A DNA stretch of 20,621 nt from JANJWP01 sp964540725 (GCA_964540725.1 CAZINU010000016.1:1-20621), one strand, 5' to 3'; shown: positions 8,469-15,342, counted from the stretch's first letter. Numbers and translations are program-made. Notes: a model not told the origin generated them from the sequence alone.

Positions 8469-10865
8469 TCATTCGGAGACGGGAATGACGACGGCGTAGG
8501 CCGCGTCCACCAGTTCCGAGAGGTCGTTCGTCTCGGAACGGGACAACCGTTCCCCTTCCGGGAGTCCGGAACACGCGATCATGAGCGTCCGGTAGCGTTC
8601 CGACAATTTGCGGAACCATCCGGTTTGCCCGAATTCGCCGGAATTCTCCCGAATCCAGCAGCCGAGCCGTTCGGAGGTTCCCGTATTTTCGCACGAAAAC
8701 GCCCCGTTTTTCAGATCGTTGCGTGCGGCGATGAGGTTCAGATGCCGACGGATCCGTTCGAGCATGTCGGACCGTTCGGAAACGGGGACTACGATCGGCT
8801 GTTCCCGGTATCCGTGAATCCACTTCGGAACGTCTTCGGACCGGAGCGGCCTCGAGATGAGGTATCCCTGCCCCATCGGGCATCCGAGGAGTCCGAGGAG
8901 CTCGGCTTGCCCTACCGTACTGACCCCCTCCGCTACCACGTCCGCGCCGAAGGCGTGGGCGAGACCGATGATGCTTTCCGCGAAGTTCAGATCTTCGACG
9001 CTCCCCATCATGGCGTCCACGAGCGCCAGGTTGATTTTCAGGGCGCTGATGGGCAATTGCCTCAGGTGCGAGAGCGAAGAATGTCCGAGACCGAAGTTGT
9101 CGACGTCGATCCGTATCCCCAGAGTGCGGAGGCGATTGACCGCGAGGAGAATTTCGGTCAGGCCGTCCGTCGCCGTCGACTCCTTGATTTCGAAACGGAT
9201 CCGGTGGGGGTCCGCATCGGGAAAACGCGCGAGCAGGCTTTTGACCCGCGGAACGAATTCCGGATTTCGAAGGTGGGAGAACGACAGGTTGACGGATACG
9301 GTCGGAACGTTGGCTCCGTCCGCTTGCCAGTCGCCCCAATCCGTAAATGTCCGAAAGAGGGACCATTCGACGAACGGAAGGGCTGCCGCCCCTTGCTCTA
9401 CCAGGGAAAGGAATTCCCCCGGAAACAGGGTGCCCCGGTCGGCATGTTGCCACCGGGCCAACGCTTCGACCGAAACGACGTCGCCCGTTCCGAAATCGAC
9501 GATCGGTTGGTAGTGCATGAGGAACTCGTTCCGTGATACCGCCAAGACGAGCTGTTCGGATTCGGCCGCCTTCCGGCGGTCGGCTTCGGCGTGTTCGTGG
9601 AAGAACCGGACCCGGCCTTTTCCGTCGCTCTTCGCGGCGTACATCGCTTGGTCGGCTTGCCGCATGAGCAGGTCGCCGTCGGTTGCGTCGTTCGGATAGA
9701 CGGCGACTCCGACGCTCCCGCCGATCGCGACCATGGATCCTTGGAGGGAGTACGGCTGTTGGATGGCGTTGAGAAGCCGGTTGGCTGCCAATACGCACTC
9801 TTCCAGGGTATGGGTACGACGTATGAGGATGACGAATTCGTCGCCGCCGATTCGGGCGACCACGTCGGTTTCCCGGGTTGCGCGCCTCATGCGGTTGGCG
9901 ACTTCGCAGAGAAGTTGGTCGCCCGCCTTGTGTCCCAGCTGGTCGTTGACCGGCTTGAACCCGTCGAGGTCGATGAAGCAGACGGCGAACATTCCGCCGT
10001 ACCGTCGCATTTCCGAAATGGCCTTTTCCAATTGCTGCGAGAAGAAAGCGCGGTTCGGAAGTCCGGTGAGTACGTCGTGGTTCGCGTGGAGCCGGAGCAG
10101 GTCTTCCTGGGTTTTTCGGTCCGTAATGTCGGTGGTCGTCCCGATAAAGTGGGAAACGGTCCCGTCTTCGGCCCTGACGGAAGAGATGCTCAGGGATTCC
10201 AGATAGAGATCTCCGCTCCTCCGCGCGTTCCAGACTTCGCCACGCCAATATCCGGTGCGGTTCAGTTCGGCCCACATATGGCGGTAAAAAACCGCGTCGT
10301 GTTTGCCGGATTTGAGCAGGGCCGGGGTTTTTCCGACCGCTTCCGAGCGGGAATAACCCGTCAGTTCGGTCCAGGCGCGGTTCACGTCGACGATGGTGCC
10401 GTTCGGATTGGTGATGACGATGCCTTCCTGGACGTTTTCGAACACCGCGTGATGGAGATGGAGTTCCGACTCCGCCTGCTTCTGTTCGGTAATGTCCTGA
10501 ACGGTTCCGGTTCCGGAAACGACGTCTCCGGATTCCGAAAGGACGAGCGTCGCGGTTTCCCGAACCCATTTCGTCGTGCCGGATTCCAGAATGATGCGGA
10601 ATTCGAGACGGTAGGGCTGGCCCGATCTCGCCCCGTGCCAGGCGCGGTCGACCGCGGGCCGGTCGGACGGATGGATGATGTTGAGAAACTGTTCGTAACT
10701 GACGGGCGCGCCTTCCGGTATGCCGAGAATGGCACACGCCTGCTTCGACCAGCGGAAGGAACCCCCGGGCAGCAAGTGCCAGCTGCCGATGTTGGCGATG
10801 CGCTGAACGGCGTCGAAGTCTTCGGCGACGTCCGGGAAAGCGGCGGGGTCGGGCGTTTCGGACAT
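8469..10865 (-). CDS. PAS-PAS-GGDEF-EAL cyclic-di-GMP signalling protein ending in TGA
   Basis: 798 residues. Two PAS domains (about 20-125 and 140-250) precede GGDEF (about 260-425) and EAL (about 435-690), then a ~100-residue tail resembling CZB-type domains but without obvious zinc ligands. The cyclase site GGDEF is intact (340-344), as is the inhibitory RxxD (R331-D334) five residues upstream, so c-di-GMP synthesis with product inhibition is expected. The EAL part keeps EAL (467-469), but the DDFGTG motif is DNFGLG, KID is KIN and EGVET is EGVST. Hydrolysis is therefore unlikely. The start follows AAGGAG by 7 bases. The frame ends at TGA (8471-8469). If UGA is glycine here, translation would run on through a second TGA and past the terminator. 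No membrane helices are seen, so it is a cytoplasmic sensor. Import from a standard-code donor is likely. Confidence 0.9.
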   Translation of the reverse strand: MSETPDPAAFPDVAEDFDAVQRIANIGSWHLLPGGSFRWSKQACAILGIPEGAPVSYEQFLNIIHPSDRPAVDRAWHGARSGQPYRLEFRIILESGTTKWVRETATLVLSESGDVVSGTGTVQDITEQKQAESELHLHHAVFENVQEGIVITNPNGTIVDVNRAWTELTGYSRSEAVGKTPALLKSGKHDAVFYRHMWAELNRTGYWRGEVWNARRSGDLYLESLSISSVRAEDGTVSHFIGTTTDITDRKTQEDLLRLHANHDVLTGLPNRAFFSQQLEKAISEMRRYGGMFAVCFIDLDGFKPVNDQLGHKAGDQLLCEVANRMRRATRETDVVARIGGDEFVILIRRTHTLEECVLAANRLLNAIQQPYSLQGSMVAIGGSVGVAVYPNDATDGDLLMRQADQAMYAAKSDGKGRVRFFHEHAEADRRKAAESEQLVLAVSRNEFLMHYQPIVDFGTGDVVSVEALARWQHADRGTLFPGEFLSLVEQGAAALPFVEWSLFRTFTDWGDWQADGANVPTVSVNLSFSHLRNPEFVPRVKSLLARFPDADPHRIRFEIKESTATDGLTEILLAVNRLRTLGIRIDVDNFGLGHSSLSHLRQLPISALKINLALVDAMMGSVEDLNFAESIIGLAHAFGADVVAEGVSTVGQAELLGLLGCPMGQGYLISRPLRSEDVPKWIHGYREQPIVVPVSERSDMLERIRRHLNLIAARNDLKNGAFSCENTGTSERLGCWIRENSGEFGQTGWFRKLSERYRTLMIACSGLPEGERLSRSETNDLSELVDAAYAVVIPVSE

Positions 10866-10946
10866 GGAAATTCTCCTTTTCTCTCGGGGTTTCGTTTGTA
10901 TTTCTGGAATGTGAAAGATCTTCCGGCGTTTTTAGCCGTCCATATA

Positions 10947-10974
10947 TTTGTAGGTAGCAAACCATTCCTGTCAA
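10947..10974 (-). promoter_or_regulatory. Promoter of the GGDEF/EAL gene
   Basis: On the minus strand a consensus TTGACA (10974-10969) is followed after 16 bases by TACAAA (10952-10947). An 81-base leader then contains AAGGAG ending 7 bases before the ATG. Confidence 0.55.
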
Positions 10975-10995
10975 ATTTGTCCGAAAAACGGTTCT

Positions 10996-11013
10996 CGATT
11001 TTTTGAAAAATCG
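10996..11013. promoter_or_regulatory. AT-rich inverted repeat between divergent genes
   Basis: CGATTTTT-TG-AAAAATCG, with perfect 8-bp arms, lies between the GGDEF/EAL gene and the next plus-strand gene. It resembles the palindrome at 4445-4460 in style. A CATACT box (11016-11021) just downstream could serve as the -10 of the plus-strand gene, but no good -35 box is seen. Confidence 0.35.
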
Positions 11014-11048
11014 GACATACTGGGAGGGTATCCTTCACGTACCGTCCC

Positions 11049-11618
11049 ATGCCGTCCCCAGCGAAAGAGCAAACCGCCGACGAAACCGTTTCCGAAACCC
11101 GCCGAAAGTCCGAACCGTCCGCGAGCGACCTCCGGACCCTCCTTCTCGTACTCGTTCTGACGCTCCTCGTTGCCGGAATAGCGCTCTTTAGGATGAAAGA
11201 TCCCGAAACGTACTGGCATTCCGTCGAGCGGGTTCGCGAGGGGGTGGGGGCCGCGTATTCGAACGTCGCTTCGGCGCTGCCGCCCGCCGAGCCGTCTTTC
11301 CGCCCCTCCGCCCTTCCGGAATCCCGTCTCGACCGTCTCCCGTCCTTCCCCGGACCCGTTCCGGAATCCTCCGGATCCCTCACGGATTCGGAAAACCGGA
11401 GCGACGCTCCCTCCGTTTTCTCCGGAGAGGCTTTTCCCGGAGCCGCATCGACCGGCTCGGAGAATTCGCGGGCATTTTCGGGAACGATCGCGCCCGAACC
11501 GGTCGTCATAAAGTTCGGAACGTACGTCATCGAGCTCGAGGGGGGCATTCCGGAGGGGGAGACGGTGTCGCTTTCCGTCGGTACCGCGAAAATGACCGTC
11601 CGGTCGGAAAAGAAGTAA
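11049..11618 (+). CDS. Single-pass membrane protein of unknown function
   Basis: 189 residues, ending in TAA. It is not recognised. Residues 1-32 are charged and cytoplasmic, and one membrane helix follows (about 34-54: LLLVLVLTLLVAGIALF). The following ~100 residues are rich in Ser, Pro and Glu. The last ~40 residues (from PVVIKFGTYVIELEG) could form a small beta domain. The layout, a short inside part then one helix, a Ser/Pro linker and a terminal domain, resembles the probable anti-sigma factor at 3122, though the sequences do not clearly match. The ATG follows a CCC-rich stretch, as in other native genes here. It stands alone between the GGDEF/EAL gene (divergent) and the tRNA cluster. 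Confidence 0.7.
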   Translation: MPSPAKEQTADETVSETRRKSEPSASDLRTLLLVLVLTLLVAGIALFRMKDPETYWHSVERVREGVGAAYSNVASALPPAEPSFRPSALPESRLDRLPSFPGPVPESSGSLTDSENRSDAPSVFSGEAFPGAASTGSENSRAFSGTIAPEPVVIKFGTYVIELEGGIPEGETVSLSVGTAKMTVRSEKK

Positions 11619-11634
11619 TTCGGCGCATTCCAAT

Positions 11635-11662
11635 TTGCCTCGTCACGCCTTTTCGCTATAAT
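11635..11662 (+). promoter_or_regulatory. Promoter of the tRNA cluster
   Basis: TTGCCT (11635-11640), 16 bases, then a consensus TATAAT (11657-11662), 13 bases before the first base of tRNA-Leu. Confidence 0.7.
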
Positions 11663-11675
11663 TCCGCCCGCCCGT

Positions 11676-11761
11676 GCCCAGGTGGTGGAATGGTAGACAC
11701 GCAGGTCTCAGAAGCCTGTGGGGGCAACCTCGTGTGAGTTCGAGTCTCATCTTGGGCACCA
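11676..11761 (+). tRNA. tRNA-Leu (CAG)
   Basis: Acceptor GCCCAGG pairs with CTTGGGC. The anticodon loop CTCAGAA gives anticodon CAG, reading CUG. A long variable arm typical of leucine tRNA and the T arm GTGAG-TTCGAGT-CTCAT are present. The discriminator is A and CCA is encoded (11759-11761). Confidence 0.93.
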
Positions 11762-11785
11762 TGTTCTTTTCTATAGGAAGATTTT

Positions 11786-11862
11786 CAGGGGGTGGCGCAA
11801 TTGGCTAGCGCACCAGCATGGGGTGCTGGGGGTTGTGAGTTCGAGTCTCATCCTCCTGACCA
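11786..11862 (+). tRNA. tRNA-Pro (GGG)
   Basis: Acceptor CAGGGGG pairs with CCTCCTG, giving the C1-G72 pair characteristic of bacterial proline tRNA. The stem CCAGC/GCTGG closes the loop ATGGGGT, so the anticodon is GGG. The T arm is GTGAG-TTCGAGT-CTCAT and CCA is encoded (11860-11862). Confidence 0.93.
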
Positions 11863-11872
11863 TTTCTTTTCG

Positions 11873-11998
11873 CTTTAAATCGCGAATTCCTTCGTCGTCG
11901 AATGAAAAATCGCTCGCCGTACCAGTCAGTACGGCTCGCTGGATTTTTCGTTCGCCTTCTCGGATTTCATCGATTTCAAGGCGAAAAATCCCCCTCCT
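11873..11998. repeat. Intergenic palindromic repeat, copy A
   Basis: Large imperfect inverted repeat centred on CGTACCAGTCAGTACG (11918-11933). The inner arms GAAAAATC...GCCGTAC and GTACGGC...GATTTTTC pair well, and the outer arms carry CGCGAATTCC on the left and TCGGATTTC on the right. It lies between tRNA-Pro and tRNA-Thr. It aligns with copies B and C, sharing the core, the flanking TCGCTC boxes and the GGATTTC/GAATTCC-type right end. Confidence 0.6.
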
Positions 11999-12008
11999 TC
12001 ATATTTTC

Positions 12009-12084
12009 GCCGCCCTAGCTCAGTCGGTAGAGCAACGCACTCGTAACGCGTAGGTCGTGGGTTCAAGTCCCATGGGCGGCTCCA
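12009..12084 (+). tRNA. tRNA-Thr (CGT)
   Basis: Acceptor GCCGCCC pairs with GGGCGGC. The D arm is GCTCAGTCGGTAGAGC. The loop CTCGTAA gives anticodon CGT, reading ACG. The T arm is GTGGG-TTCAAGT-CCCAT and CCA is encoded (12082-12084). The last pair of the anticodon stem (A31-C39) is a mismatch. The 3' end is duplicated downstream. Confidence 0.9.
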
Positions 12085-12272
12085 TTCTTTCCACATCCGA
12101 ATTCACGTCCTGCCCATGGGACTTGAATAGAGGGGTACGGCGCGGAGCGCCGTAGGAAGCCAACGGTTTGGCTTCCGGCCCCGGCCCGTCTCCCGGAGCC
12201 GCGAAAGCGGCGCGAGGGAACAAGTCCCATGGGCGGCTCCATTCTTTCCACATCCGAATTCACGTCCTGCCC
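12064..12272 (+). repeat. Duplicated tRNA-Thr 3' end enclosing a small structured element
   Basis: A 52-bp sequence starting in the T arm of tRNA-Thr (12064-12115) is repeated exactly at 12221-12272. An inverted copy of its first 14 bases (GCCCATGGGACTTG, 12112-12125) forms terminal inverted repeats with CAAGTCCCATGGGC (12221-12234). Between them lie three tight hairpins: an 8-bp stem with GGA loop (12136-12154), a 9-bp stem (12155-12176) and GCCGC-GAAA-GCGGC (12198-12211). There is no open frame of note. It could be a tiny mobile element that used the tRNA end as target, an att-flanked remnant, or a structured RNA made with the tRNA transcript. Confidence 0.8.
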
Positions 12273-12328
12273 CCACGGGCAGTCCATGTCCTTCGGGGCT
12301 CCATATATTCCCCCTCAGCTTTCTTCCA

Positions 12329-12892
12329 ATGAAGACCGCAATGCAATCCCGTCCGGGAACCGTGCTGAAGATCGGAAACGATCTCATGCTCGTCGTGAAA
12401 TTCGAAATCCACCGCGGTGGCCGCGGCGCTACCAATATCAAGATGCGCCTGAAGAACCTCATCGTCGGAAACACCCAAGACCGCGTCTTCGACAGCGAAG
12501 AGAAATTCGACGACATCCAGCTTTCCCGCGTGAAGTTCGAATACCTCTACGAGTCCGCCGGTACCTACGCCTTCATGAACCAGGAGACGTACGAACAGAT
12601 CGAATTGACCGAAGACGACATCGGTGACGCCAAGAACTTCCTCACCGAAGGCCTTATCGTCGATGTCCAGAGCTACGAAGGCCGTTTCGTCGGAATCATT
12701 CTTCCGGCTACCGTGAAGCTCGAAATCGTCGAATGCGAACCGGGCGTCAAGGGCAATACCGCCGACGGAAAAATTACCAAGGACGCCACCCTCTCCACCG
12801 GATACGTCGTGAAGGTTCCGGGATTCATCGAAAACGGCGAAGTCGTCGTCGTAAATACGGAAACCGGAGAATACCAGGAGCGCGCGAAGTAA
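12329..12892 (+). CDS. efp: Elongation factor P with arginine at the modification site
   Basis: 187 residues, ending in TAA, a full-length EF-P. The KOW-like N-terminal domain (1-65) holds the loop HRGGRGATNIKMRLKNL. The residue at the loop tip, lysine in E. coli, is arginine (R32), as in bacteria whose EF-P is rhamnosylated by EarP. The central OB domain (about 66-130) and C-terminal OB domain (about 131-187, with VVKVPGFIENGEVVVVNTETGEY) are present. EF-P enters the E site of stalled ribosomes and speeds proline-proline bond formation. The enzyme EarP is encoded 1.3 kb downstream on the other strand. A second ATG four codons in is possible. No Shine-Dalgarno sequence is seen. A TATATT box (12304-12309) may be the -10, without a clear -35. 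Confidence 0.97.
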   Translation: MKTAMQSRPGTVLKIGNDLMLVVKFEIHRGGRGATNIKMRLKNLIVGNTQDRVFDSEEKFDDIQLSRVKFEYLYESAGTYAFMNQETYEQIELTEDDIGDAKNFLTEGLIVDVQSYEGRFVGIILPATVKLEIVECEPGVKGNTADGKITKDATLSTGYVVKVPGFIENGEVVVVNTETGEYQERAK

Positions 12893-13012
12893 AACTTCTG
12901 AAAAACGTCGAACTCCGCGTTCCGGCCCACGATTCTCGCTCAACGTACCTTTTAGTACGTTTCGCTCCGATTCTCGGCCGTCACGCGGATTTCTCGTTTT
13001 TGAGAAGTTTTC
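12893..13012. repeat. Intergenic palindromic repeat, copy B
   Basis: Starts at the efp stop and is centred on CGTACCTTTTAGTACG (12944-12959). The outer arms pair imperfectly: a left segment reading AAAACGTCGAACTCCGCG against a right segment CGCGGATTTCTCGTTTTT. The core is flanked on both sides by TCGCTC-type boxes and CGATTCTCG. It is the same family as copies A and C and is followed by a normal intrinsic terminator. Confidence 0.65.
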
Positions 13013-13025
13013 CCCCATGCTTCCG

Positions 13026-13060
13026 AAATCCGCCAAGTCCGTAAGGAGTGGCGGATTTTT
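13026..13060 (+). terminator. Intrinsic terminator downstream of efp
   Basis: AAATCCGCCA (13026-13035) pairs with TGGCGGATTT (13049-13058) around a 13-base loop, and the stem runs into five Ts (13056-13060). Confidence 0.75.
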
Positions 13061-13127
13061 GCGAAGAAGGAAAAAGAAGCGTACGATGATTCGGGAATGT
13101 CCCCAAACACCGTCAAGGAGAAGTGCC

Positions 13128-13403
13128 ATGACAATTTCCAAAGCGAGCGAAGCCCGCTTGCTCAAGGCGTTCGCGGTCGGTACGGCTTGCGTAGCGATTC
13201 CCATCGCGCTCGCAACGGTTTCCCCATTCGCCCCGATCATTCAGATCGTGCTCGGCGTGATTGCCGGAATCGTGAACGTGCTGCTCTTTTCCGGGTCGTC
13301 GGCCGCGCTGGTTTTCCTGGCAATAATGGCTGTTTACGTATCCATCCTCGCCAGTACGTTGTTTCTGGCATTCTCTGGGCGCTCGGAAAAAGGCTCCGCT
13401 TAG
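13128..13403 (+). CDS. Small hydrophobic membrane protein, unknown
   Basis: 91 residues, ending in TAG. AAGGAG stands exactly 7 bases before the ATG, unlike neighbouring housekeeping genes, which lack such a site. Two to three membrane helices are visible (about 13-32, 35-55 and 60-83), with a short charged tail GRSEKGSA. The family is not recognised. It is the first of three consecutive small genes with the same ribosome-binding site, and has its own terminator. Confidence 0.65.
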   Translation: MTISKASEARLLKAFAVGTACVAIPIALATVSPFAPIIQIVLGVIAGIVNVLLFSGSSAALVFLAIMAVYVSILASTLFLAFSGRSEKGSA

Positions 13404-13422
13404 CCTTTTCCGAACATTCCCG

Positions 13423-13448
13423 AAGCCGCCCGATATCGGGCGGCTTTT
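13423..13448 (+). terminator. Intrinsic terminator after the first small gene
   Basis: A perfect 24-base palindrome (AAGCCGCCCGAT and its complement, 13423-13446) ends in TTTT. A second hairpin, GGAAAAAGGCT/AGCCTTTTCC, straddles the stop codon just before it. Confidence 0.75.
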
Positions 13449-13464
13449 CCATCGCCTTCCAAAT

Positions 13465-13492
13465 TTGACATACGTCCAGGAATTCGTACGAT
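13465..13492 (+). promoter_or_regulatory. Promoter of the second small gene
   Basis: A consensus TTGACA (13465-13470), 16 bases, then TACGAT (13487-13492), about 40 bases before the ATG. Confidence 0.55.
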
Positions 13493-13533
13493 TTTTCCGT
13501 CATACAAACATTCATAAAGAAAGGAGAGGTGCC

Positions 13534-13752
13534 ATGAATCCGGCGTTCCTTTTACTTCTCATCGTCGTTTACGCAGGTGGAGTCGTAATCGCCCACGACG
13601 AGTACGTCCACGTTTTCGGGAGACGGAGCGTAACTGTCTGGTATCTGGCCGTTCCGTTCTGGCCGGTTCTCGCCGTCCTCGTTCTCGCCTCTGTGCTTCT
13701 TATTCTCACTTGGGTCCTATTCGCATTTCTCCGGACCGCGAACGGAGCTTGA
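13534..13752 (+). CDS. Small two-helix membrane protein ending in TGA, unknown
   Basis: 72 residues with two membrane helices (about 3-20 and 40-67) separated by AHDEYVHVFGRRS. AAGGAG is 7 bases before the ATG, with a good promoter upstream. The frame ends at TGA (13750-13752). If that codon were glycine, the product would run on for about 128 more residues out of frame through the whole next gene to TAG at 14134-14136, which is implausible. Either UGA stops here or the gene came from a standard-code genome. The family is not recognised. Confidence 0.55.
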   Translation: MNPAFLLLLIVVYAGGVVIAHDEYVHVFGRRSVTVWYLAVPFWPVLAVLVLASVLLILTWVLFAFLRTANGA

Positions 13753-13823
13753 CGTCGCCCGAATGGCGGTCGAAAAAGCCATGCTTCATCCTATTTCACA
13801 AACGCAAACAAAGGAGTTCGAAG

Positions 13824-14153
13824 ATGTTTTCCCATACCGGTTGTTTTGCCCTCGTGCGTCTCGACAATCGCGCGCAAGCCGTCGAGTTCCTGAAGGACTT
13901 TCTCGAGTCCGAAGCGTCTAATCACTTCGCCGTCTCGTTCGCCCCCGCCGGCAATCCTACCGATCCGGCCACCCGGGGAATCCGCGCGCAGCTCGGTATG
14001 CATACCGGTTTCTCGGAGATGGAATCGGAAGCCCGGAGCCTTCTCGAATATTCCTTTCGCGAAGGCATCCTGTCCCGATGGAAAAGCGAAGGCCGGGTGG
14101 AGACGGCTCGGACTGTCCAGAGTTCGGGATTGGTAGATTTCTCCCCCCCGTAA
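13824..14153 (+). CDS. Small soluble protein of unknown function
   Basis: 109 residues, ending in TAA. AAGGAG lies 7 bases before the ATG. There is no signal peptide or membrane helix. The N-terminus CFALVRLDNRAQAVEFLKDFLESE followed by HFAVSFAP suggests a compact alpha/beta fold, but no family is recognised. It is the third of the small genes, 71 bases after the second, and is followed directly by a strong terminator. It lies tail to tail with earP. Confidence 0.6.
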   Translation: MFSHTGCFALVRLDNRAQAVEFLKDFLESEASNHFAVSFAPAGNPTDPATRGIRAQLGMHTGFSEMESEARSLLEYSFREGILSRWKSEGRVETARTVQSSGLVDFSPP

Positions 14154-14179
14154 CCATTCTTCCGAGATACCTCGGTTCC

Positions 14180-14201
14180 GCCCTCTTCGGAGGGCTTTTT
14201 T
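14180..14201 (+). terminator. Intrinsic terminator of the small-gene cluster
   Basis: GCCCTC-TTCG-GAGGGC (14180-14195) with six Ts after it (14196-14201). The T run overlaps the stop codon of the convergent earP gene. Confidence 0.85.
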
Positions 14202-15312
14202 ATAGCTCCGTCTCGAAGAGGGCCGTTTCTACGAAGCTTCGTTTCCGAGTCGCCGTCGCCAATCGAGAGAAGGCTTTCCGGAGTCCTTCGGACGGCGTTT
14301 CGAGCATTTCCGCGCATTTCCGCGCACCCTCATCGGAAAACGCTTCCGAATTGAATGCCCGAACCGCCTCCGAATAGTCCGAGAAGTCGGCCGAATCCGC
14401 GAAAAACGGTCGGAGGAACGAGAGGAAGTCCTCGATTTTTTCCCGGTGCGCGCCGTTCGTTTCCTTGTAAAAATCCCAAAGGAACGGCTTTCCGGCGAGC
14501 ATCGCTTTCGCCGCGCTGTTCTCGCCGCGCACGATGTTGGCGTCGAAAAGCGAAAGGACCGTTTCGTACTCGTCGAAACGGAGAAAACGGAAGAACCATC
14601 CGATTCCGGAGGAATCGCCGTTTCCCGGTCGAAAAAAACCGCTTTTCCGTTCGGATCGGTTGACTATCCGTTTAAAACCGGCCATGAGCGTTTCGTCGTC
14701 CGCCACCTCGAGCAGCTTTCGGATTTTCGAGCGGCTTTCCGGATAAAAGAACGCGCTTACGGCCGTCCGGTTCAGAATGCCGTCGTCCGGAATCCGGTCG
14801 AGCCGTCCGGTATCCCGAAAGAACGCCCGCCTCGCCTCGAGCCGTTCCATTTCCGCGTAGGCGGCGCGAATTCCGGCCGCTTTCGGGTTTACGACGATTC
14901 CGGCCCCTCCGGGGGACGGCGACGGAACGAGATGGACGATTTCGTCGTCCCCGAGCCGGTATCGGGTTCCGTTCAGGGACGCGAGCATGGGATCGAACCG
15001 CAGGTACGAAACCTTCAGGATTTTTTTCGGAAACGGGTGGGCGGCCAGGTGCGCTTCGGGAAGTTTCCGGTCGAAAAACGAAACGATCGCGGACGATGGG
15101 GTCACGTTTTCGTATTCCGAAAGGTCGCGGTATTCGACGTTCGGGTGGGGGCGTCCGTCCGTGAGCCGGTCGTAGATCGCGCGATCGTCGGAAAAAAACC
15201 GGATCTTCCAGCCGCTCCGGACGGAAAGGAGGGATTCCGCCAAATCGAGGGCGAATCCGGTGTCGCCGTAGTTGTCGACGACGGTAACGAGAAAATCCAA
15301 AACGCGTTCCAT
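14200..15312 (-). CDS. earP: EF-P arginine rhamnosyltransferase EarP
   Basis: 370 residues, ending in TAA; EarP proteins are usually about 370-390. It transfers rhamnose from dTDP-L-rhamnose onto the arginine at the tip of EF-P. The N-terminal FLVTVVDNYGDTGFALDLA carries D13 and D17, matching the two essential aspartates of the family in position. The nucleotide-sugar side has the hallmark NIVRGENSAAKAMLAGKPFLWDFYKETNGAH with R262 and E264 (family: FVRGEDSFVRAQWAGxPFxWxIYxQxxxxH). Two Rossmann-like halves form a GT-B fold. The D of RGED is N here. Its substrate EF-P, with R32, is encoded nearby. Genes for dTDP-rhamnose synthesis are not in the window. A divergent promoter pair separates it from the methyltransferase gene. 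Confidence 0.93.
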   Translation of the reverse strand: MERVLDFLVTVVDNYGDTGFALDLAESLLSVRSGWKIRFFSDDRAIYDRLTDGRPHPNVEYRDLSEYENVTPSSAIVSFFDRKLPEAHLAAHPFPKKILKVSYLRFDPMLASLNGTRYRLGDDEIVHLVPSPSPGGAGIVVNPKAAGIRAAYAEMERLEARRAFFRDTGRLDRIPDDGILNRTAVSAFFYPESRSKIRKLLEVADDETLMAGFKRIVNRSERKSGFFRPGNGDSSGIGWFFRFLRFDEYETVLSLFDANIVRGENSAAKAMLAGKPFLWDFYKETNGAHREKIEDFLSFLRPFFADSADFSDYSEAVRAFNSEAFSDEGARKCAEMLETPSEGLRKAFSRLATATRKRSFVETALFETEL

Positions 15313-15314
15313 GA

Positions 15315-15342
15315 TTGCAATTTGTCCGCTTCAGCATACGCT
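15315..15342 (+). promoter_or_regulatory. Promoter of the NOP2/Sun methyltransferase gene
   Basis: TTGCAA (15315-15320), 16 bases, TACGCT (15337-15342). The -10 match is moderate. It overlaps the oppositely directed earP promoter. Confidence 0.4.

Noticed and set aside
13750..14136. Extension of the second small gene through TGA to the next TAG
   Set aside because: The extension would overlap the whole next gene in another frame and is Arg/Ser/Pro-rich with no protein-like pattern.
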